DNA of 6,846 bases from Firmicutes bacterium UBA994 (GTDB taxonomy: Bacteria > Bacillota > UBA994), in the NCBI GenBank assembly GCA_002292025.1, contig DBBC01000138.1:22096-28941 (forward strand), read 5' to 3'. Shown one piece after another: positions 1 through 5,787 of this stretch (positions are counted from its first letter, which is position 1; each line of letters begins with the position of its first letter). Below the pieces are notes generated by a model. The model was not told the origin of the DNA. It did not search any database and saw only the letters and a program-made list of their open reading frames with translations. A program made the position numbers and the translations under genes.

Positions 1-15
1 TTAGGAGTGAAGTCT

Positions 16-1128
16 TTGGCCGTTGAGTTTCACCTAGAGAAAACCTGCCGGCAGACCGGAGCTAGGCTTGGTCTGCTTACTACGGCACATGGCAGTTTCC
101 ATACCCCTATCTTTATGCCAGTCGGCACTCAAGCTACCGTAAAGACACTCACCCCCGCGCAACTACACGAACTAGGCGCAGAGATAATTCTAAGCAACAC
201 CTACCACCTCTACTTAAGGCCGGGACACGCACTGGTGGCAAAGGCAGGCGGGCTGCATCGGTTTATGCAGTGGCCAAGCAGTATACTGACCGACAGCGGC
301 GGGTTTCAGGTTTTTTCGCTGAACGACCTGCGCAAGATCACGGAGGAGGGTGTGGAGTTTAGGTCACACCTCGACGGTTCTAGGCAGTTTCTCAGCCCGG
401 AGCTGGCGACAGAAGTGCAGAACGCCCTAGGGGCAGACATCATTATGTGTTTTGACGAATGTACGCCCTACCCGGCAGACTATAATTACGCCAAGGCTTC
501 GCTGGAGCGCACCGTGCGCTGGGCGGCGCGCTGCAAGCAGGCACATGGCAAGCCAACGGAGCAAGCTCTCTTTGGCATTATCCAAGGCGGCATACATAAA
601 GACTTGCGCGCGGAGGGCGCTAAAGCTATGACCGAGATGGATTTCCCGGGGTACGCCCTCGGCGGGCTGAGCGTGGGCGAGCCAAAACCATTGATGTACG
701 AGATCCTAGAGCATACTGTGCCTTACATGCCCCCTGACAGGCCCCGCTATCTGATGGGTGTGGGAAGTGCGGACGCTCTAGTCGAAGGGGTGTTGCGAGG
801 GATCGACATGTTCGACTGCGTGCTGCCGACGCGTGTCGCCCGTAACGGTACTGCGTTAACCGCTAACGGCAAAGTAGTAGTGCGCAATGCCGCGTATGCG
901 GAGGACTTCGCGCCCATTGAATACGGCTGCGATTGCTATGCCTGTCAGCATTTCAGCCGTGCCTACGTGCGGCACCTGATTAAGGCCGAAGAGGTTCTAG
1001 GGTTAACGCTTATCTCCATCCACAACTTGCGTTTCTCGCTGCGCTTAATGGCAGATATGCGGCAAGCGATTCGGGAAGACAGAAGCGGAGACTTTGCCCG
1101 TGCGGTTTTAGCGCGGCTGCAGTCATAA
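16..1128 (+). CDS. tgt: Queuine/preQ1 tRNA-guanine transglycosylase (Tgt)
   Basis: Tgt exchanges guanine-34 in the anticodon of GUN tRNAs (Asp, Asn, His, Tyr) for the queuosine precursor preQ1, in the cytoplasm. Numbered from the GTG at 7, the protein shows TDSGGFQ with the general acid/base Asp96, FDECTPYPA with Asp150 and Cys152, GGLSVGEP with Val223, FDCVLPTR with nucleophile Asp270, and zinc ligands Cys308, Cys310, Cys313 and His339. The Cys and Val positions match the preQ1-using bacterial type rather than queuine-using variants. Length, about 370 residues, is normal for the family. I prefer the TTG start at 16: AGGAG at 3-7 lies 8 bases before it, and the product then begins MAVEFHLEKT, a usual Tgt N-terminus. 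The GTG at 7 overlaps that AGGAG, although a site upstream of the window cannot be excluded. The usual neighbours queA (upstream) and yajC (downstream) are not seen; yajC is certainly not the next gene. Confidence 0.97.
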   Translation: MAVEFHLEKTCRQTGARLGLLTTAHGSFHTPIFMPVGTQATVKTLTPAQLHELGAEIILSNTYHLYLRPGHALVAKAGGLHRFMQWPSSILTDSGGFQVFSLNDLRKITEEGVEFRSHLDGSRQFLSPELATEVQNALGADIIMCFDECTPYPADYNYAKASLERTVRWAARCKQAHGKPTEQALFGIIQGGIHKDLRAEGAKAMTEMDFPGYALGGLSVGEPKPLMYEILEHTVPYMPPDRPRYLMGVGSADALVEGVLRGIDMFDCVLPTRVARNGTALTANGKVVVRNAAYAEDFAPIEYGCDCYACQHFSRAYVRHLIKAEEVLGLTLISIHNLRFSLRLMADMRQAIREDRSGDFARAVLARLQS

Positions 1129-1145
1129 AATCAAGTGCCGTTTGC

Positions 1146-1166
1146 GCGGCGAAACAAAAGCGCCGC
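1146..1166 (+). other. Weak hairpin after tgt
   Basis: GCGGCG at 1146-1151 pairs with CGCCGC at 1161-1166 around a 9-base loop. No T-run follows, so it is not a convincing intrinsic terminator. It may protect the 3' end of the tgt message or be chance. Confidence 0.3.
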
Positions 1167-1191
1167 TGTCTCGTAGTATAACGTGATGTTG

Positions 1192-1220
1192 TTTTATTTC
1201 CGGTCCATTTGCTGTACAAT
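1192..1220 (+). promoter_or_regulatory. Possible promoter of the nfeD-floA operon
   Basis: TACAAT at 1215-1220 differs from the sigma-A -10 consensus at one base and lies 30 bases before the nfeD ATG. The hexamer 17 bases upstream (TTTTAT, 1192-1197) is a poor -35. The gap of about 120 bases after tgt makes a separate promoter plausible. In Bacillus subtilis the equivalent operon is under an extracytoplasmic-function sigma factor (SigW); I see no clear SigW-type element here. Confidence 0.3.
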
Positions 1221-1249
1221 AGCGATAGGACAACTTGGGGGGGTGCTTC

Positions 1250-2584
1250 ATGACGAAGAAGGCGCATAAGGGACTTATTGCAGTTGTGCTGGCTATGCTA
1301 TTGCTTCCCTATCTCCTAGTGTTCCCCTTACCGGCAGCAGCCGCGGCGAAGGTAGTTTTCACCATTCCTGTAAGCGGGATCGTTGACGCCAGCATGCTGC
1401 GCTACTTACAACGTGCCTTCGCTGAGGCGGAGGATGCCGGCGCACAGACCATCATTCTTGAAATCGACACGCCGGGTGGGTTGTTGTCCGCGGCCTTTGA
1501 AATCAGCGACTTGATTCATGACTCACAATTACCGGTAATTGCTCACGTCCGCTACAATGCCTTGTCCGCAGGGGCATTCCTAGCGCTTTCTGCGCAGCGG
1601 ATGTATATGGCCCCAGGCAGCGTGATTGGTGCGGCAGAACCGCGGCGGATGGACGGGCAGGCCGCGGATGAGAAAACTCTCTCGGCGTGGGAGGCGCGCA
1701 TGCGTTCCGTAACCGAACGGCAAGGCAAGGACCCAGAAATCGCCGCCGCCATGGTGCGCATGTCCATCGTGATCCCCGATGTGGATGCAGCCGATACTTT
1801 ATTGACCCTCACTTACAAGCAAGCGCAGGAACTTGACTTTACTGATGGAGTACTTGACACTACGCACGATCTTTTGGCGTATCTAGGCTTGGCAGGAGCC
1901 GAGGTGCGCTCTGTACCGAAAACGCCGGCCGAGCATTTAGCCCGCTTCTTGACGCAACCGATAGTAGCCACCCTTTTGCTTGGGGTTGGGATGGCAGCGC
2001 TCGCTATTGCCATGTCTACGGGGGAATTTATGGTAACGGGTAGCGTGGCCCTCGTCGCCTTTGCGCTGTTCTTCGGCGGGCACATCTTTGCAGGTCTTGC
2101 GGGAAGAGAGGTTATTGTGATCTTTATTGCTGGGTTGCTGTTATTAGTGATGGAAGCGTTTATCCCGTCGTTCGGTATCATTGGCATCAGCGGGACGGCA
2201 GCCGTGTTCACCGCGGTGGTGTGGTCCGCTTTAGACACGGGGCAGGGCCTCAGGATGGTGCTTGTGGCTTTGGCCGTAGCCATAGTGCTGTTTTTGCTCA
2301 GCATAAAACTGCTCAAGCGTACCTCGGTGTGGTCACAGATTGTACTTAAATATGCGGAGACCAAAGACCGGGGCTACATTGCCCCCAGTGACGAGGCCAG
2401 CCTCGTGGGGAGTGTGGGCCTCGCCATTACTGCCCTTCGCCCAGCTGGCATCGCCGAAATCGAGGGCAAACGCGTGGACGTAGTGAGCGATGGCACTTTT
2501 ATCACGGCAGGCATAGCCGTTGTTGTAGTGAAGACTGAAGGCACGCGTATTGTAGTACGCCCACAAGGAAAACAAGGAGGTTAA
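1250..2584 (+). CDS. Long-form NfeD membrane protein with ClpP-like serine protease domain
   Basis: This 444-residue protein has the architecture of long NfeD proteins (Bacillus YqeZ, archaeal PH1510), which partner with flotillin/stomatin proteins in membrane microdomains. Residues 1-33 form a signal peptide (KK, hydrophobic core, LPAAAAA). Residues 35-215 are a ClpP/crotonase-like domain with DTPGG at 73-77 and LSAGAF, where Ser106 is the expected nucleophile, then MAPGSVIGAAEP. Hydrophobic segments follow at about 237-356, including the family-typical stretch around EAFIPSFGIIG. Residues 384-438 form the small OB-like NfeD domain. I start at ATG 1250, after a G-rich Shine-Dalgarno at 1237-1245; an in-frame TTG at 1235 would lie inside that site. 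The floA ribosome binding site sits in the last codons, so the two genes are coupled. The lysine of the Ser-Lys dyad described for PH1510 is not obvious at its usual place. The family is secure; the protease activity is inferred. Confidence 0.93.
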   Translation: MTKKAHKGLIAVVLAMLLLPYLLVFPLPAAAAAKVVFTIPVSGIVDASMLRYLQRAFAEAEDAGAQTIILEIDTPGGLLSAAFEISDLIHDSQLPVIAHVRYNALSAGAFLALSAQRMYMAPGSVIGAAEPRRMDGQAADEKTLSAWEARMRSVTERQGKDPEIAAAMVRMSIVIPDVDAADTLLTLTYKQAQELDFTDGVLDTTHDLLAYLGLAGAEVRSVPKTPAEHLARFLTQPIVATLLLGVGMAALAIAMSTGEFMVTGSVALVAFALFFGGHIFAGLAGREVIVIFIAGLLLLVMEAFIPSFGIIGISGTAAVFTAVVWSALDTGQGLRMVLVALAVAIVLFLLSIKLLKRTSVWSQIVLKYAETKDRGYIAPSDEASLVGSVGLAITALRPAGIAEIEGKRVDVVSDGTFITAGIAVVVVKTEGTRIVVRPQGKQGG

Positions 2585-2587
2585 GAA

Positions 2588-3580
2588 ATGCCATTTGTTC
2601 CTGAAACCCTATTTCTTTTTGCGCTGGTCTTTTTAGGTGTCTCCATATTCCTGAGCTTTGTGCCGCTTGGGTTATGGATCGCGTCACTCTCGGCCGGTGT
2701 ACCGGTGGGCATCATAACCCTCATCGGTATGCGCTTGCGGCGCGTGCCTCCGGCGCGCATAGTCAACGCTTATATCAGGGCTAATAAAGCCGGTTTAGGT
2801 CTCGATGTCAACAAGCTGGAGGCACACTTTCTTGCCGGCGGCAACGTGGACCGCGTTGTCAACGCCCTGATCGCGGCCCAGCGGGCAGGCATTGACATCG
2901 GTTTTGAGCGCACGGCGGCGATTGACCTCGCCGGACGTGACGTGCTGGAGGCGGTACAGGTCAGCGTAAACCCGAAAGTTATTGAGACCCCGATTGTCAC
3001 GGCCGTAGCTAAGAATGGCATTGAAGTAAGAGCCAAAGCCCGCGTCACGGTGCGGGCTAACCTTAGCCGCTTGGTAGGTGGCGCGGGGCAAGAAACGATT
3101 ATCGCTCGCGTGGGGGAAGGTATAGTCACAACTATCGGTTCCGCCGAAACGCACAAAGAAGTGCTCGAGAACCCCGATATGATTTCGCGCACTGTACTTA
3201 ACAAGGGCCTCGATTCTGGCACCGCCTATGAAATTCTCTCCATAGACATAGCCGATGTGGACGTTGGCAAGAATATCGGTGCGCAACTGCAGACCGACCA
3301 AGCTGAAGCCGATAAGCGCATTGCCCAAGCTAAGGCCGAAGAACGGCGCGCCATGGCTGTAGCCAAAGAACAGGAAATGCTGGCTTCCGTGCAGGAGATG
3401 CGCGCTAAAGTTGTGGCCGCGGAAGCGGAAGTGCCCTTAGCCATGGCCGATGCGCTACGGGCAGGCAAATTAGGCGTGATGGATTACCTCAACATGCAAA
3501 ACATCAAGTCCGACACCGAGATGCGCCAAGCTATCGGCAAAGGTGAGAGCCCCAAGAGCGGTGACCCGACCAAGGGCTAA
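2588..3580 (+). CDS. floA: Flotillin-like protein FloA
   Basis: FloA is a membrane-anchored SPFH-type scaffold that forms functional membrane microdomains in Bacillota and affects secretion, membrane fluidity and cell-envelope processes. The 330 residues match the usual length (about 331). An N-terminal hydrophobic hairpin spans about 7-46 and is followed by GMRLRRVPP. Strongly conserved blocks include LAGGNVDRVVNALIAAQRA (82-100), AAIDLAGRDVLEAVQ (110-124), NPKVIETP (128-135), RLVGGAG (161-167), ENPDMIS (194-200) and SIDIADVDVGKNIGA (218-232). An alanine/glutamate-rich coiled-coil region (about 236-290) contains AEERRAMAVAKEQEM. The start is ATG 2588 with AGGAGG at 2575-2580, 7 bases away and within the end of nfeD; only three bases separate the two genes. 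The order nfeD then floA is the standard one, supporting joint action of the two proteins at the membrane. Confidence 0.97.
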   Translation: MPFVPETLFLFALVFLGVSIFLSFVPLGLWIASLSAGVPVGIITLIGMRLRRVPPARIVNAYIRANKAGLGLDVNKLEAHFLAGGNVDRVVNALIAAQRAGIDIGFERTAAIDLAGRDVLEAVQVSVNPKVIETPIVTAVAKNGIEVRAKARVTVRANLSRLVGGAGQETIIARVGEGIVTTIGSAETHKEVLENPDMISRTVLNKGLDSGTAYEILSIDIADVDVGKNIGAQLQTDQAEADKRIAQAKAEERRAMAVAKEQEMLASVQEMRAKVVAAEAEVPLAMADALRAGKLGVMDYLNMQNIKSDTEMRQAIGKGESPKSGDPTKG

Positions 3581-3604
3581 AGAGCCGACAAGGAGTGGAC
3601 CACG

Positions 3605-3883
3605 ATGGGCATGAGACCCGAGTATTATCCTAGGAGTTATGGCAGCCGCCCGCGGCGAGTTCAGCCTACAGTTGCCCCGCAGGTAGGAGTTGTGCCCTTG
3701 GAGCCGCAAGTTCAGATTGAGCCGCCGTCTGTCTCGACAGCGCCTCCTGCTGCGCTTTCGCCGCTAACTTCTGGGTCGAGTAAACGTATTATCGCCATCG
3801 GCCGGGAGGCTGCGCGCTTAGGCGTAATCTGGTCAGAAGTTCTCGCTGCCCCTCGCGCCCGTCGCCCTTGGGTGAAGCAATAG
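3605..3883 (+). CDS. Unrecognised proline-rich small protein in the floA operon
   Basis: I do not recognise this 92-residue protein. It starts at ATG 3605, 9 bases after AAGGAG (3590-3595) and 24 bases after floA, so it is probably the last gene of the nfeD-floA operon, the position held by yqfB in Bacillus subtilis; homology to YqfB is not shown. Residues 1-57 are low in complexity, with 12 of the 14 prolines, a basic start (RPEYYPRSYGSRPRR) and many V/Q/S/T, so they are probably disordered. Residues 60-80 (KRIIAIGREAARLGVIWSEV) look like an amphipathic helix, and the tail APRARRPW is basic. The helix plus PRxRRPW tail resembles small proteins I recall near floA in other Clostridia, but that is only an impression. 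It has no signal peptide or membrane segment. An adaptor or membrane-surface role is speculation. The last codons and the stop lie in a hairpin. Confidence 0.65.
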   Translation: MGMRPEYYPRSYGSRPRRVQPTVAPQVGVVPLEPQVQIEPPSVSTAPPAALSPLTSGSSKRIIAIGREAARLGVIWSEVLAAPRARRPWVKQ

Positions 3884-3905
3884 GGACGGAGCCTTTTGCT
3901 TCACC
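3871..3905 (+). terminator. Hairpin overlapping the stop codon; possible operon terminator
   Basis: GGTGAAGCAA (3871-3880) and TTGCTTCACC (3896-3905) are a perfect 10-bp inverted repeat. Inside the loop AGG/CCT (3882-3884 with 3892-3894) can add three pairs after a T-T mismatch. The stop codon TAG at 3881-3883 falls in the loop. The following GTTTGTTG is only moderately T-rich, so termination may be partial. It would end or attenuate the nfeD-floA transcript before the SCIFF gene. Confidence 0.55.
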
Positions 3906-3912
3906 GTTTGTT

Positions 3913-3958
3913 GCACGTAGGCGGGGTTTGTCGTAAGGCAATCAGCCCCGCCTCGTGC
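3913..3958 (+). promoter_or_regulatory. Structured RNA hairpin in the SCIFF leader
   Basis: Nested pairing is visible by eye. GCACG (3913-3917) pairs with CGTGC (3954-3958). After a single bulged T at 3918, AGGCGGGG (3919-3926) pairs with CCCCGCCT (3946-3953). An inner TTGTC/GGCAA stem (3928-3932 with 3937-3941, one G-U) is closed by a GTAA tetraloop, which fits the GNRA class. That gives 18 pairs in 46 bases. No T-run follows, so it is not a terminator. It ends 30 bases before the SCIFF start codon and leaves the ribosome binding site free. It might stabilise the mRNA, mark a processing site, or be part of a regulatory switch. Confidence 0.6.
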
Positions 3959-3988
3959 GCTTTCGAAATACGTAGAGGAGGCCAAATC

Positions 3989-4132
3989 ATGAACAAACAC
4001 ATCAAGGTCATTGCTGTGGGGACAATTAAGTCCACGGCTCAAAAAGAAGCTTGCAAGGAGTGCCAGACTTCGTGTCAATCCGCGTGCAAGACCTCTTGCA
4101 CAGTCGGCAATCAGGTTTGCCAAAACCGCTAG
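3989..4132 (+). CDS. SCIFF ranthipeptide precursor (six cysteines in forty-five)
   Basis: This 47-residue RiPP precursor matches the SCIFF family. It begins MNKHIKVIAVGTIK, resembling the family's MKHIK leader, and carries the near-invariant block CQTSCQSACKTSCTVGNQ (25-42). The six cysteines are Cys22, 25, 29, 33, 37 and 44. The partner maturase of this family makes non-alpha thioether bridges from Cys to Thr; in the clostridial example I recall, the link spans five residues, which Cys33-Thr38 would fit here. The biological role of SCIFF peptides is poorly known; a part in population signalling has been proposed in solvent-forming clostridia. The start is ATG 3989 with AGGAGG at 3976-3981, 7 bases before it. 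The open frame reaches further upstream, but only through the hairpin and without a credible start. The maturase begins 9 bases after the stop. Confidence 0.95.
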   Translation: MNKHIKVIAVGTIKSTAQKEACKECQTSCQSACKTSCTVGNQVCQNR

Positions 4133-4141
4133 TTAGGCACA

Positions 4142-5488
4142 ATGCATGTTTTTAAGTTTGGCGGCAAATCTCTGGCACTTGACCCCATCACCGGCACACT
4201 GCTGGAGGTAGATGATCTAGCGGGTGACGTTCTTAAGCTGTGGACCAAGCTAAAACCAGAGGAAATAATCGCAGCGTTGTCTGTGCGATACGCTGCATGT
4301 GATGTTAAGCAAGCCTTGTCCGAGGCTGAAGATTTAGCTGCCGCCGGGCTCTTGGATGCCGTTATGCCGCCGGAGCCCATTTCTACTGATGAAAGGGTGG
4401 GACAAGTTAAGGCTTTATGCCTACACGTGGCCCATGACTGTAACTTGCGCTGTCGCTACTGTTTTGCGGGTTCGGGCGATTTTGGCTTGGAACGATCGCT
4501 TATGGACGCCGCTACCGGCAGAGCTGCCGTCGACTTCTTACTGCGCTCGGCTAGGACAAGGCGGCATCTGGAAGTAGACTTCTTTGGCGGCGAGCCGCTG
4601 CTCAACTTCTCTGTAGTGCGCGATATTGTCATCTACGGTGAAGAGCAGGCCGCGCAACGTGACAAAGTCATTCGGTTTACTTTAACTACCAATGCTACTT
4701 TGTTAGACGACGCTGTCATAGACTTTTTGAACGACAAGCAGATAGCTGTAGTGTTAAGCCTTGACGGGCGTGAGGTCGTAAACGACCGGATGCGACCCTT
4801 GGCTTCTGGCGCGGGGAGCTACGGCGCGGTGAGTCAGGCCATCCAAAAGTTTGTCGCCAGCCGCGCGGGGAAAAACTACTATGTACGCGGTACCTACACC
4901 GCGTACAACCTTGATTTTGCCGCTGACGTCATGCACCTATACGACTTAGGCCTACGTGAGCTGTCGATTGAGCCTGTAGTCGGCGGGGCAGGGGAGTCCT
5001 ATGCACTCAGGCAGCATCATCTCGCCGTGCTTCGTAAGGAATACGAGCGGCTGGCGGACTTTTACGTGACCAAGCAGGACGAGGGCGACCCCTTTAACTT
5101 TTTTCACTTTAACTTGGCCACCTATGACGGTCCTTGTTTTGGCAAGCGCGTAAGCGGCTGTGGCGCGGGTTGCGACTATTTGGCCGTTACGCCCGACGGC
5201 GACTTATACCCCTGCCACCAGTTTGTTGGTCAAAAGGACTTTGCCATGGGTTCGGTCGCTACTGGGATAACAGCTACCGGATTGGTCAGCAGATTTAGCA
5301 AGGCCAATCTCTATCGCAAGCCGGAGTGCCTGCGCTGTTGGGCAAAATTTTTCTGTAGCGGTGGCTGTCACGCGCAAAGCTACCATAGTAATGGCACACT
5401 TTTACAGCCGGACGCACTGCATTGTGAGTTACAGCGCAAACGCATAGAATTGGCGCTGGGCATCAGTGCCTTGAGGAGTGTTCAGTAA
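4142..5488 (+). CDS. Radical SAM/SPASM SCIFF maturase
   Basis: This enzyme should use S-adenosylmethionine and iron-sulfur clusters to form thioether crosslinks in the SCIFF peptide encoded just upstream. Residues 1-80 look like the PqqD-type RiPP recognition element that binds the leader peptide. The radical SAM motif CxxxCxxC is at Cys100, Cys104 and Cys107 (DCNLRCRYCF), followed by DFFGGEP (146-152) for SAM binding. The C-terminal SPASM domain for auxiliary clusters shows Cys332, Cys340, Cys344 and Cys358 (around TPDGDLYPC), then Cys396, Cys399, Cys405, Cys409 and Cys428, fitting the CX2CX5CX3C pattern. The length of 448 is normal for the family. The start ATG 4142 has only a weak AGG at 4135-4137, so translation is probably coupled to the precursor gene, whose stop is 9 bases upstream and in the same frame. 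Transcription should end at the 5579-5600 terminator. Confidence 0.96.
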   Translation: MHVFKFGGKSLALDPITGTLLEVDDLAGDVLKLWTKLKPEEIIAALSVRYAACDVKQALSEAEDLAAAGLLDAVMPPEPISTDERVGQVKALCLHVAHDCNLRCRYCFAGSGDFGLERSLMDAATGRAAVDFLLRSARTRRHLEVDFFGGEPLLNFSVVRDIVIYGEEQAAQRDKVIRFTLTTNATLLDDAVIDFLNDKQIAVVLSLDGREVVNDRMRPLASGAGSYGAVSQAIQKFVASRAGKNYYVRGTYTAYNLDFAADVMHLYDLGLRELSIEPVVGGAGESYALRQHHLAVLRKEYERLADFYVTKQDEGDPFNFFHFNLATYDGPCFGKRVSGCGAGCDYLAVTPDGDLYPCHQFVGQKDFAMGSVATGITATGLVSRFSKANLYRKPECLRCWAKFFCSGGCHAQSYHSNGTLLQPDALHCELQRKRIELALGISALRSVQ

Positions 5489-5578
5489 CCCGCTCCGCGG
5501 CACGTTGCCCAAACCCTAAGGCTTCTTTGCTTAGCATATTCTGCCATGGTGCGGGATAACGGTTTCCCCCGCAGAGGT

Positions 5579-5600
5579 GAGGGCGCAAGCCCTCTTTTTT
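5579..5600 (+). terminator. Intrinsic terminator after the SCIFF maturase
   Basis: GAGGGC (5579-5584) and GCCCTC (5589-5594) form a perfect 6-bp GC-rich stem closed by a GCAA tetraloop and followed directly by six T (5595-5600). It is the cleanest terminator in the window and closes the SCIFF unit, 90 bases after the maturase stop. That 90-base stretch also holds two weaker hairpins: CTAAG/CTTAG (5516-5520 with 5530-5534) and TGCGGG/CCCGCA (5550-5555 with 5568-5573). Confidence 0.9.
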
Positions 5601-5787
5601 GTTGCGCTTTTCTTTGTGGCGTAAGGCCACTTTGCCAGAATTCAAGTTATTTTTGTGGCTTAGGTCACGATTTTCATTGATAAGGTGCCGTACTTGCCGC
5701 AAACTCTCGATTCGCATCCATAAGCTTTACCCAGTATGCTGTGTTCAGTGGTCGGCCGACCCCAGACAAAAAAAGGAGGTGAAAAAA
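5601..5787 (+). promoter_or_regulatory. Leader of the DUF1659-DUF2922-holin module
   Basis: No gene is supported in these 187 bases between the terminator and the DUF1659 start. Two similar small hairpin-forming repeats, each containing TTTGTGGC, lie at 5613-5630 and 5652-5668. A promoter is expected because a terminator precedes the region. The best candidate I see is TTCGCA (5711-5716), an 18-base spacer, then TATGCT (5735-5740), each 4 of 6 matches to the sigma-A consensus, which is weak. TTGATA at 5677-5682 is a better -35 by sequence but lacks a good -10. A perfect palindrome GGTCGGCCGACC lies at 5750-5761. The strong ribosome binding site follows at 5774-5779. Confidence 0.4.
5750..5761 (+). 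promoter_or_regulatory. Perfect 12-bp palindrome, candidate operator
   Basis: GGTCGGCCGACC equals its own reverse complement. It lies 12 bases upstream of the ribosome binding site of the DUF1659 gene and just after a possible -10 at 5735-5740, where a repressor could bind. No loop separates the arms, so a DNA-protein site fits better than an RNA hairpin. A 12-bp GC-rich palindrome can also occur by chance. Confidence 0.3.

Noticed and set aside
1146..1166. Hairpin after tgt as an intrinsic terminator
   Set aside because: The 6-bp stem has a 9-base loop and no T-run after it; listed only as a weak hairpin.
1813..2364. Long open frame on the minus strand within nfeD (183 residues), and a similar one at 2795-3328 (177 residues) within floA
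   Set aside because: Both lie opposite strongly conserved coding sequence, have no ribosome binding site or recognisable domain, and arise from the GC-rich codon pattern of the + strand genes.
3896..3988. Upstream extension of the SCIFF open frame
   Set aside because: It would translate through the leader hairpin from a TTG without a ribosome site, whereas ATG 3989 has AGGAGG and gives the standard SCIFF length and N-terminus.
5540..5600. Riboswitch controlling the downstream module
   Set aside because: The hairpins do not match any riboswitch consensus I know, and the terminator lies 187 bases before the next gene, directly after the maturase, so a plain operon terminator is simpler.
5463..5717. 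Minus-strand open frame of 84 residues covering the terminator and leader
   Set aside because: No ribosome site, no recognisable family, and it would read across a clear + strand terminator.
5599..5787. Upstream extension of the DUF1659 open frame
   Set aside because: It begins at the terminator T-run, lacks a ribosome site and does not match the family; ATG 5788 has a very strong site.
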